A stretch of 64,000 bases of DNA from Lophius americanus (lineage: Eukaryota > Chordata > Actinopteri > Lophiiformes > Lophiidae). Position 1 is the first letter of the stretch. The number at the start of each line of letters is the position of its first letter. A program made the position numbers and the translations under genes. The notes below the pieces were generated by a model that was given only the letters and a program-made list of their open reading frames with translations, was not told the DNA's origin and did no database searches. This document shows positions 11,401 through 23,400 of this stretch, one piece after another. The stretch covers positions 3,052,001 through 3,116,000 of the forward strand of contig JBBDHG010000054.1 of the NCBI GenBank assembly GCA_037951165.1, read 5' to 3'.

Positions 11401-14400
11401 CACAACACCTTAAAAGCTAAACATCAATGTAAATTATTTTCTGTATTTTAATTCACCAATCCATCCATCCATTCTTCCATCCATTCTTCCATCCATCCAT
11501 CCACCCACCCCTTTTCCCAAGAATGCCAGAATGGGGATGACCCTCTCCTGGGCGATGCACTGCAGGATCCTGGGTGCACCATACAAGCCGCCCATGCAGG
11601 AAGCCAGGGAGGAGATGTAGAGGCCCAACAGAAAAAGGAAACCCACCAAGGAGACCTGGAGGAAGAAGGAAAACAAACAGAAGATGGAAGAGGAAGGGGT
11701 GTGGTTGAGCTCACAACAGATACACCCACTTCAGTTCCGCTGCAGCCAGCAGCCCTTATGAAAACAATAGAACAGACCACTGATGGAGAAGTCAAGTTAA
11801 CGTCTGTGGTGTGTTACAGCATTGAAAGCACAATGCTCTAAACCATAATTACAGCATTGTGAATTAACACTATGCTGATTTTATCAATCACTGTTTTATG
11901 GCACCGTACAAACTATATAAACAGTCTGTGTTACTGTATATAAGTCAATCTAACCCAGTCAGACAGCCCATCCAGCATCAGTGTTCCATGTGGAGCCAAA
12001 ACCCAGACTCAATGTCACACCTTCATCCACCAGACATGTATAATATAGTATAATATACACAGTCTGGGAAACTGGGGTGGGAAGCATGATTCTGTGTAAA
12101 AGGTGAAATGCTTCAAAGACCACCTTGTACAGAGTGAGTGTGTTAACATTTTTCACATACTTTCTTCTGATTTGCATTTCATTCTGGCCTTGGCTTTGAA
12201 ATTTATAGTTAAAATATTTGAATCTTTCAAAATTGATTTTGTTACTAATTATTTTAATACGTGCTCGTCCTTAACCCTATGGTCTAGTGTTTTACTTGTT
12301 TACAGTTATTACCTCCCCAGGAACAACCAAATCAAGTATCTCACACTAAAATGATCTAAAGCTGAAGATTTCCAAAAATCATGGGAGCTCACTGAGATGA
12401 ATATGAATAGAGTACGTCATACAATCTAGGTTGGATGGTTGGTTGGCATAAATAAGTATGATTAATCATGCAGTATCATAATTAACTTAAAACAGCAGGA
12501 GCTAAGAGAATTAAAAGGAAAAATAAAACATTGGAATGAATTATCTAGTTTTTAATGTGAAAGAAACCTAAAATGACATTAATTTGGTGTCTGATTAAAA
12601 AAGTACTGAAAATGAAAAATGAATTATGCGATAAACTTTGATATGAATACCGCTTTGAAATAGTTTGAGGACAAAGGTTAAGTGGACTGTATGTCATTTT
12701 TCTGACACGGGACACAATTGGCTCTGCATGTGCATGAAGGTTAATGCGTGTGCTTGACACTGTAAGTGTGGGTCATGGGACAGAACCAGGTATAAATGAT
12801 CTGTCTTCTTGAAAGAATTCTGCATGTCAAGGCTGAGAACCTGAACTAATCACATCAGCGAAGTGAGTCATGGGGGGAATCCTTCGTCTCTGCTGAGAGG
12901 GCCTCTCGGAACACGGCAGGATGGAAACAGAGGGGAGGGAGGGAGGAGTTTACCTTTTCTGCTATCAAGAAGTCAGAGTGTAGAGCTTCTCTGGTGCAGA
13001 TGCCCCCCAGGAGTAAGACAAAGACCAGATACAGGAACCACCTGTGGGTCAGCAGCACCACACCACCACACAGACTCATTAACATCTGCTGCGTCCTGAC
13101 GATTTATAGCAGAGTGGCGTCACCTGCCAGCAACACAGTCAGACTGGACCACAGCGGGTATGTGGGCCCGTTTGTTCTCTCCGTAAAGGTGGAAAAGGTT
13201 TCACTTTTAAGTGCAACACAAAAGTCAAATAAAACAGTCAAGTATTTGATTAAATCAAGATAAAACAGTCTCACTGTAGCTCAGTCTACAAACTCAAAAC
13301 ATAACTCTTTGAATGAGTTAAAGAAAAAAAGCAATTCCACATGATTGAATTGGTTTCTGTCAATATTAAGAAATGATGGTGGCTTAACTTAATATAGTGG
13401 CCTCACTAAGTTGAATCAAATTAGTTACTTGGAATAGATCCAACTACACTATAGGGTTGGTCCAGCAAATTTTGCAGTAATCAAATCGCCCTAGTAAATG
13501 TGGTTTATTTACTCTAAATAGAATTGCTTTGCGCTGAGAGAAACCCATTTAATCGTGTGGAAATACTTTCCATGATTTAACTAAATTAATTCATGAATGC
13601 TTGCGGAGAGCAAACAAACTGTTGGCATCAGTTGGACTCAAAAATAAGGAAAACAAACATGGAAACTTGATGTTTTCAGTTCATGTCAACTTGATTGAAT
13701 ATTATAAATCTTAAGTTGTTGAATTTCTTCCTAGTCCTACATGATGCAATCGTCTGGCAATCTTAAGTATTTATACAAAATACATGTTACATTGAAGTGA
13801 ATGTAACAGCCAGCAAGGTTCCTTTTATTGCGTGTATGATTCCTCACAGCCTCTCTTACATAGGTTTTTGTTTTTGTTCTGTATTGTTACTTTAACTGTA
13901 ACAGTTTGTAAACTTTCACTGTAGCTTTAGCCTTGTGTATTTTATTTTGTCTCCCCGCACATGTGTGTTTGAGTTTGTGTTTGAGTGTGTGATCATACGA
14001 GGTAAAGACAGCTGCCAGAGTTCCCACAGGGATGTTGTGTTCAGGCCGCTGAAGGTCTGAGCTCATGTTGAAACCTGCCATAACACCTAAACTCACGCAA
14101 AAACAAAAATGTCAACAATAGACTGAAAAATTCAAATATAGTGTATTTTCACATTGTATATTTAGCAGCAAGAAATGAAAGGAGGATTGGAGTGTTAACA
14201 GTTGGCATGTGGGTGATGCATACTGCACACAGTGTTACCATACAATCAATAAACACCAGGGCCTCACCTGTAGCAGTGGGGAAGAAGACCCCAAAGACTG
14301 TGAAGAAGGTTTCTCCTGGGCTGTAATCGGGCATTATGTTACTTCGGAGCAGCCTGTCTGAATATCCAATGAAGCCATGCTCTGAAAAAGAAGACAACAA

Positions 14401-17400
14401 CATAGACAACATATCAGCTCTGAACCAGGACCCCCAGCATGTTTTCACTAAGCAAAGAGACAGTGAGAAGCATCGTCTGTAGGAAATCATCTAAAATAGT
14501 TCTGGTGAACATTGAATAAGGAAAACTATTTCTTTGCACACCTGCTCTCCCCATTGCTAAGTATTCATTTTCTACTGTCATTTTTATGGACATAACAACT
14601 GTTCCCAACCACATCTGTCATTGATTTTATCATCTTGTTGCTGACCATTCCATAATATCCCCCACCTTTCAGGAACATAATAATGCATTGCATCATGAAT
14701 TGAACATTGTGCATGAATAAATCTCTCATTTTTTATGTCCTTCCCACGACAATGACAGGTCTGGTATGCAGCTATTGATGAAGCAATACACAAGTCAGAA
14801 GACACTTTGTGCACGCTAGCATTTCTTAGAAACATTTATACTTGATGTATTACTGCCCCACCTAAACTGGGATCTCCTGCCAGTGTGTGCCTTTTCTTAA
14901 TCAAAATACAGTAAGTGACAACAATGGGCGGCCTGACCTTTCAAATATCTGGAGTCTAAAGTAAGAACAATCTTTAGATTGGTTCTATTTGATGAATATC
15001 CAGGGAGAGGGATTGTTCTGGATCGGCGGGGGCCATGAACCACACAATATGGAGGGCTTGCCTCGGCTGCAACACCGGACATTTCCCCTTTGGTTATCTT
15101 GTGATGGGAAAGAATGTGTTCTCTCAGATTAATGACATGTTTATCCAAAAGGAAGTCACCACCCTTTTCAGAAGCTCGACAGCTTCCAAGTTTGAGAGAA
15201 AGAATGAGAGCGAGGGAGAGCGGGAGACAGAGAGAAAGAGAAGAGAGGGAGTCACAATGCTCACTTTTGAATGCTTTAGAAATAAATGCAAAAATAAAAA
15301 GGGATACACAATTTATTCCTAGTACAGGTTTTAAAATCTAAAAACTTTGATCATAAGTGATCAGGAGGCCAAACTCTTGCTCACTGTGTGACCTGATGAG
15401 TCCGCCCTCTGTCCAAACAATCCGAATCTAACAAATCCAGTGTCCATGTCTGCACCATAGGTTCCCCACCCATATTACAACATCACACGTCAACATCCAA
15501 CCATGCCTGACTCTATTCAGTGCAGGGCGTTCACATGTTTATGAGGCAAAACTATTTATGAACACAACTAATTGTCCAAAAGCATGTATTTGATACGTGT
15601 ATGTGAGTATTTGATCTCAACAGCTGTGGACAAAGACTCCAGATAAGTGGGTGTAAGAGGCAGAAATGTTGTCCATGTCTTTAATTATCTGGTACATTCT
15701 CACCTCCCTAAGAAGCCTCAGAATAAAAACAAAAAATGCTGCTCGCCCCCAGTTCCAAGGAGAGCACATTTCCCTATGTGGCTTTTCATGGAAATTCTTT
15801 GGGGGGGGGGGGGGGGGGGGGGGGTCGAGCAGGTGGCAGTGAAGTACTTTTTAAAATTTGAAGGCATTCCAAAAATTAACTAATGCAGGATTTTCCTCCA
15901 TTTTATTCATCTATTTATATATATTATGTATGACCCCAAGAGAGATTGGAATGTGGACTGGAATGTGCAGCAACATGAGCATCTGAGGCCTCTCCCTCCA
16001 TTTGACCGACCGATTACTCTTCCATACTGACCGGTATTCATGAATTTGTTCACCGGAAACATCCGAGAACAGAGAGAGAGACAGCAACAAAAACAGAAAG
16101 CGAGCCGTACTCGAATGCAAACATATCTAGTAGGACACAGCACTAAAAGAAGACACATAAAAGAACTTCACTTAGGTAGAAAATTAAAAAATGCCTAAAA
16201 TAAAGTGCATTAGTCGAAATGACGAAAGACTTAAAAGTCTTAAAACCAATTCAACGTAAAATAAACTATTAGAAATAAAAGCTGGAGCCGTCTCAGTGTA
16301 TTAATAAGGTAAATTTGAAGTTTTGTTTGATCAAATTCCAAATTTGTTAGGCAACATAATAACTAGAAATAGAACATAAGGTAGACATTACTGTGATCAG
16401 AATGAATCAGATCACTTTATTAACTAAATTAAATACTTTGTAATTACTGAACCTATCTAGATGATAACATTTGCTCTGGATTTGAAAATGATATCCTTAT
16501 ATAAAATAGTTATTGTGTTATTGAAGATATAATTTATTATTATGTGATATGATCAAATCAGATTCAGATTCAACTTTATTGTCATTGCACAGAGCACAAG
16601 TTTAATGAAACAATGAAATGCAGTTAGTATCTTAACCTGAAGTGCAAATAAGAAGCAGTAAAGTATGTACATGTGTAGTGACAAATATGAATAGTGTTCA
16701 ACAGTGACAGCCTTAGGGAAGAAGCTCTTTCCGGTTACCCTAGTCCGGGAACGGTGGGACCGGTAGCGTCTCCCAGAGGGGAGCAGGGAAAACAGTCTGT
16801 GTCTGGAATGAGAACAGTCCTCAACAATACTGCCTGCCTACGTTTTTGGGTCACATTGTTGTTGGCGCTCAACTCCGCTAGGTGCTGGACCTCCTCCCTG
16901 TCCGACGACTCATCTTTGTTGGTGATGAGGTTAACCACCTAAGTGTCACCTACAAACTTAATAATGGTATTACAATCATGTATAGGTGTGCATTTGTTGG
17001 AGAAAAGGGAGTAGATTAGAGGATTCAGCACACAACCCTGTGGGACGCCAGTGTTCAGAGTGAGGCTAGAGGAGGTGTGTTTGTCTAACCAGACAAACTG
17101 GGGTCTTTCGGTTAGGAAGCCCACTATCCAGTTGCAGTGGAAGGTGTTGATGCCCAGGTCACTGAAATTGGTGATCAGTTTGGGGGGGATGACGTTGTTG
17201 AATGGTGAGCTGAAGTCGATGAACAGCATTCTCAGGTAGGTGTTACTATTGTCGGGGTGTGAGAAGGCAGAGTGGAATGCTATGGAGATGGCATCCTCCG
17301 TACATCTGTTCTGGCGGTGGAAGAATTGGAGGGGGTCTAGTGTGGGAGGAAGACAGGTTTTGAGGTGAACCAAGACCAGCCTCTCGGAGCACTTAGTGAT

Positions 17401-20400
17401 GGTTGGCCTGAGTGCAACAGGGCGTAAGTCGTTAAGGCTCGCTGCAGTTGACTGTTTAGGCACCGAGACAAGGGGGGTCGATTTGAAGCACTTGGGGACA
17501 GCTGTTTGTGCTAGTGACAGGTTGGAGATGTTAGTCCAGACCTCAGTCAGCTGCACAGCACAGGCCCTGATAACACGTCCGGGGATGGCATCAGGACCAG
17601 CATCCTTACGTGCATTGATTCTGTTCAGTAGCGTGAACACCTCAGTGGAAGAGAGTTTGAGGGGCTGATGGTCTACCGGGAGAACAGCTTTAGTGGCAAC
17701 CTCCTAATTTTCACACTCAAAACATGCATAAAAGCTGTTGAGTTCTTCAGGGAAGGAGGCGTCGCTGGATTGGGGGTTGGTATTGGATGATTTATAATGG
17801 GTGATGGCCTGGATGCCTTGCAACATGCGTTGGGGGTCAGAGCTGTGCCTGAAGTGCTCTTCAATCCTAAACTTGTCCTTCTTGATCCCAGTCTACAGGT
17901 TAGCTCTGGATGAGCGGTAGGCCTGATATGAGTTTGTTAAACCCCTTTATATTATTACTTGGGAAGATAAAATCTTTTATAAAGGGACTGACTTTGCAGA
18001 GAATTTCAGATCGATTTTTTAAAAAACCCAACAAAATCCATCAGAGAAATCCACTTCCGGTTCACTTTCCGTGTGTTGGTGTTGGGTACCAAGATACATC
18101 AGCCCATAAAATCGGTTAAGTATTGAAAGGGCTATTGATTAAAAAAAAAGGGAAAAGAGGCCAATTAATCGTATTCTTTTTAAGGTTATTATGAGGTCAT
18201 CTTTGTCGTGAGGTCATTACATAACGTAACCGAAAATTAAATCATCTCTAGGTTTTGCCAAAACATACCACTGGTTAAAGTGAAATGAAAATCCGACGTT
18301 AGTTTTTCCGTCATCTTGATAACAAACAAACAAACAGCCAAACAAACAAAATTAAAAACATTCTCCTTGGCGGAGGTAGAATGCAGAATGTCCCTCCTCG
18401 CTTTTTTTGGTATAGAAAAAATTGCATCTAAGAAGTTGAGGGTGAAACTGGCTGCCCACCCATTAAAAAACATCTCCGATGTCTAAAACAGATAGAACCC
18501 TGACCCTGAATCTGGACCGGCCTCACAAGGTTGGAGATCTAATCAATGGGTTTATTCACCACACTCTGTAAGATTTTTAAAAAACAAGGGAAGTTCTAAT
18601 AATCTATGTAAGACAAAGGATTTGCTGGGGCAGGTTTACAGCTCCGTAATTATTTTTGTCAAACGATAAAAGGCCCTAACCAAGAGACCCACCCACTGTC
18701 ATTAAAATATTTATAGATGCTTATAACACAGAAAACAATAGAGTTCCAAAAGCAAGTTAGACCACGGTATCACATCTCTGAACACGGACACCACAAACTT
18801 CGTGAAACAATGATGGGAGGAAGAAAAATAATTGAAGATATGTGGCCGAAAGCCCGGGAAAACAGTCATATTTCCCGAAACTCTCTGACCTGGAGAGCCT
18901 TTTGCTGGAAATGATTGATTCACTTTTTGATTACCACCAAACAGAAGTCCAAACAAACTGGTACTATGTTTTGCTGCTAGAGGGAATGCGGGGAAATTAT
19001 GTCTGACGTCTTCTGGCTTTATTTTATACAGACTTTCTGGAAAGAACAAACAAAAGTCATCCCAAAAAACCTTGGGTTTTGGTATCAGTATGTCAATCAC
19101 ATCCCACTACCTTTAACGGATTATAGAAAACGGGCACCTATGCAGGCAGCAAGTAAAAAGGCATTTCCCAAACTGCCCCACTGCTGGTGTCGTTTAGCAA
19201 TTTTTTAAAAGACTTACATCTCCTAGAAACAACATAATTATTCTATAAGGCTCCAAAAGAATCTGGAGAAAAATATTGTGGGAAAAAAAATCACGTGTTT
19301 ATTTTGCTAATGAGACAGAGCCTTCAAAGTTATTATTCATTCCAACCAGGCTAACCAGCCGGGGTTTACGGATCAGCAAATGATCACCGTTTGACTTCTT
19401 TTTGTTTACTTAATTTTGTTTATCGCTCATATAAATGTAAGATGCTCACAAACAAGAAGTTCAAAAATGCCTTCCTTCTGAATAAAGGAAAAAAAGTTAG
19501 ACTTAAAGAGTTAAGAACGGAGGACGGGTCAAGCTTTGATGCAACAGAGATGGGTTCGGGTCCCACTGGGGTGATTGAGGACTATATATTATAGTGTGGA
19601 TCACAGGGAGTGATGATGAAGCTGTCTCTTGGATAACAGCAGGCCTCAAATCTCAGATCTGTCCTTCGCTCTTTGTCATTTTCCAAAAATGTGGGTGAGT
19701 CTGGTCCACACCCTAAACCCCGGACCCACTGCGCACATTAATGTTTCCTGTACTGTGGGGAATAGGCTTCAAGTGAGGGCCTGGCATGTCAGAATTTATT
19801 ACCTTCGTGCACCACACTCTTGATGTTTTGTATTCTTTCTGATGCCAAGACAACTAAAACAATTCCTACACTCAATGACCATCATTTCATACAGTATAGT
19901 CCTAATCTGAGCTCTCTAAGATGTTGCAACCAGTGAATTTTAAACTCTACAACTACTTGGTGCTGCAGAATGGACTCATAATCAGTCTCCTAACATATCT
20001 TTGTGGTTTGGGAACTGAGGACGCTAGGGTGGTCTGCCAACTGAGTTTACATGTATGATAGCTCCTCTAAATCCTGTAAAAAACAATCTATATAGTTTAA
20101 ACACTCCACCTCACTACAATGTCAGCTAGCAGAGGCTCCATACCCAGGGGCCACCCTGTGTATGGACACCCTGGTGTGTTTGACATGCCAATGAAATCCA
20201 TACAACGGTGACCAATCGAACATAGATTTTTGGCACAGGGTCCCTTTTCCCTAAGGGGGTGCCCCATCATTCAGTCCGTAACTACCTAAAAAAGCCCTTT
20301 TAGGCTGGTTCTGATCCATTTTTAGGACTGCACTCTGGCAAATGACATTATGAAGAAGCCTGGAGATATGGAGGGGGTGGAGATTTTACCAACTCATGGT

Positions 20401-23400
20401 GATTGGTTTGTGACATATATCTGTGTACTGTCTATACATATGTAATGTGTTATATGTTATGTGTAAGTGTTATTCATTGATTCATTATGCGTAACAGCTT
20501 ATCCCGTACGGGGTTCTGGTGGCAGGAGCCGATCCCAGCTGACATTGTGCGAGACACAGGTTACACAGGACGAGTTGCTTGTCCATCACAACAGCACAAA
20601 AACATGGAGTTATTACATTTTAAAAAAATAAGGGATTAAAATAAATTGAAAATATGTGCCTAGAACTTTCTATTCAGATAGATTACAGATGGCTTTATTT
20701 CTGCAGCACTTTTCTCTTCCCACTGGACAGGATGTTGATAATCAGAGAGAACAGGAAACGTGGGGAAGGACTTCCTGAAGGGCAGCAAAAAGAAGACAAT
20801 CTATTCAAAAAGGGAACATTTCCTCACCACAAAAGAAAACAATTCTTTTCATTTAACACAAAGCCAGTTTTGCATTTGTTTGAGCCATAAGGGGAAAATC
20901 AAAAACTCTTTTTAATTTCATTAAAAAAAAGGCAAATAATATACTCCCTGGAGCAGAACTGTTTGATAAGAAAACTGATATTACTAACATTTGTAAAGTA
21001 TGCCTGAGAAAGTTTGCTTTACAAACAGCAGTCTTTTTGAACTAGTGTGGGAACACACTGACATAATTATGTGAAACTACAGCGACACCTACTGGCCAAA
21101 CAGGTAATTAACATTTTACTCAACATTCCAGCTCAGTTGTTCTCCAATTTTTTCTGTCCTCCTGAGAAGCCAACCTGAATATGAGCCTTGTATTGATATA
21201 CACAAGTTTCTGATGAGTTAACTGACATTGTTATATGATATGTGCTATCAACAAATATTTTTGGGCATCAACTGCATCTGCATTCACTGAGCTGGGGATA
21301 AAACATAGGCAACCTTTGGATTTGGCTAAGCTCAGGTAAGAGGTCAAAGCACCACCTACTGGTTGATGCGGTAATAGTCCAAGTAATCTTAGACAAGGTA
21401 GACCAACATGTACGCCATTACCATCACAAGAAAGTCATGCATGGATGCTAGACTTTCCGGCTCTATAAAGCAGTGCACTGATAACTTTTACAAAGAACTC
21501 AATGTGTATTTATAGAAAAAAAAAAAAAAAACACACACAAGACAAAGCCATTCAAAGCCAGAGATCAAGTCACGATCAAGTGATTTAGAAGAACCAGATG
21601 CTGGAGGAACGAATGGATCGGTAACGGAAGGTGTGGCTCGGTAAAATATCTGAAGTTTCAGCGCAGAGGAGTGCAGCCCTAGGAACAGCTCTGGTGGAGG
21701 ACACATGCTTGACACCCCATGAGGCATTATTTTTGATTTAATAGGATTTTTATTGCTATTGTATTAAAAGAGAGATTTGCTTTGTTGACTTTTCTGGTCT
21801 AAGTGATTTGTGTGTAAACTATTTTCTTGAGTTAAAATTTCTGAATAAGGCAGCGCATTATAAATTAAATGTATTATTGTTATTATTATTAATTGGGTGA
21901 GTCATTGGTTATTTGTTTAAGTTAGGCATTACATACCCAAAATAAACAAAAATGGAGGAACAGCTGTCAGGTGTATTTGCATAACCTTGGTGTCTAGGGA
22001 CAGGTAAGACCTATAATAATTTATGTTCAGTGTCAGTGACATTATACCTGATCCAGTAACTTGTGATCAAAATACAAAAAATACCAGTATTTATATCATT
22101 GCATTTTTTTTGATTAAAAAAAGCCTTTATCATCAATATATTACATCAGCACAATTAAAAAAAACAATCAGTGAATTTGTTCAGAGACTCTCTGATAACT
22201 GCTACATCAAATTTGATAGCTATACCACAAAGTACAGAACATCAGAAAAAAAGATGATTCTTCATTTGGTACAATGCAAACGAAATGTGCCAAGAATACC
22301 GTGTATGTCCACTAGAGGGGGTTATATTACTTATGAAAATTAGCAAAAAATAGGTAGAAGACTAATTACGGGCCTGTTGAGTATAACAAGTTACTAAATG
22401 CTAATGTAACCGAGTAACTGTTATCTGCAAAAATGCCTCTTCAGTGGCTTTAAACAAAAATGGGACTGATAAATTGTAGGCTTATTTTAACATGAAAATA
22501 CAAGTAGAGAATATAAGACCATTTAAAACATAAAAACGCCACCAACAACAAGAATAATAATACTTTTTTCACTTCACCCTCCTTTTTACATATTCATGAT
22601 CCTCTTGCCTACCTGGATCGAGGTGTGTGAAGGTGCCGATGACGAAGTCTAGGGTGGAGACCGCCAGAACAGCGAGTAGCAGCAGTTGGAGTCGGACAAT
22701 CCACTTAACACCTGCCAGATTGATCCCGACCAGCGCCAGCAAAACCACGGCCGACATGCCACGCACCGCCCATTGACTCTGTAGACCAAACACCTCCGCC
22801 ACAGACTCAGAGAAACCTGTGATGTACATCGCTCCAGCTACACACTGCCAGGAGTAGGAGAACATCAGACATGAGTGGATCTTTATTAGACCCTTTAGTT
22901 ACATCGGTCCAGATTTTCCACTCACTTGTCCAAACACATAGAGGAGGCCCACAGTGCCTCCCACCCGACCACCCAGGGCAGTGGATATCATGGAGTAGAC
23001 ACCTCCACCACCGATACCACAGTGTTCACTCACTCCGATGCCAGACATTACCGTCACTAGAGCGAACACGACGACCAAGGAAACCAGCGCCGTCCCGAGC
23101 AGCACGCCTGTGTTCCCCTGATGGTGATGAGAGACGAAGAGACCCAGAACACATCTGCATCATGTTACCGATCTACAGCTGAACATGCAGTATACATTCT
23201 ATTGATGTGCTAGTAGTATCATATCCACACACTGGAGTTGAGTGTGTTTAGATGTTTTATATATAATTGAATGCTCCTTTGGTTCATCATGTATTCAAGG
23301 CTTATGGCCTTTTCTTTTCCAGTGCATAATGCTTGATTTTAATATATACATGGATTTATGTCTCAGCGAAAGGTCAAACCTTTCGCTGAGACATAAGAAT

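Larger units (their letters stand above)
8365..11508. other. slc12a8 intron 9
   Basis: It holds a TA-microsatellite (8,403-8,441), an L2 remnant (8,530-9,300), a short GT tract (10,084-10,102) and otherwise plain sequence. The stretch 9,900-10,080 is unusually GC-rich for the intron, and no function is assigned. Confidence 0.5.

Noticed and set aside
23356..23396. Hairpin as a microRNA precursor
   Set aside because: A 19-bp stem with a 3-base loop and no lower stem is too short and tight for a Drosha/Dicer substrate.
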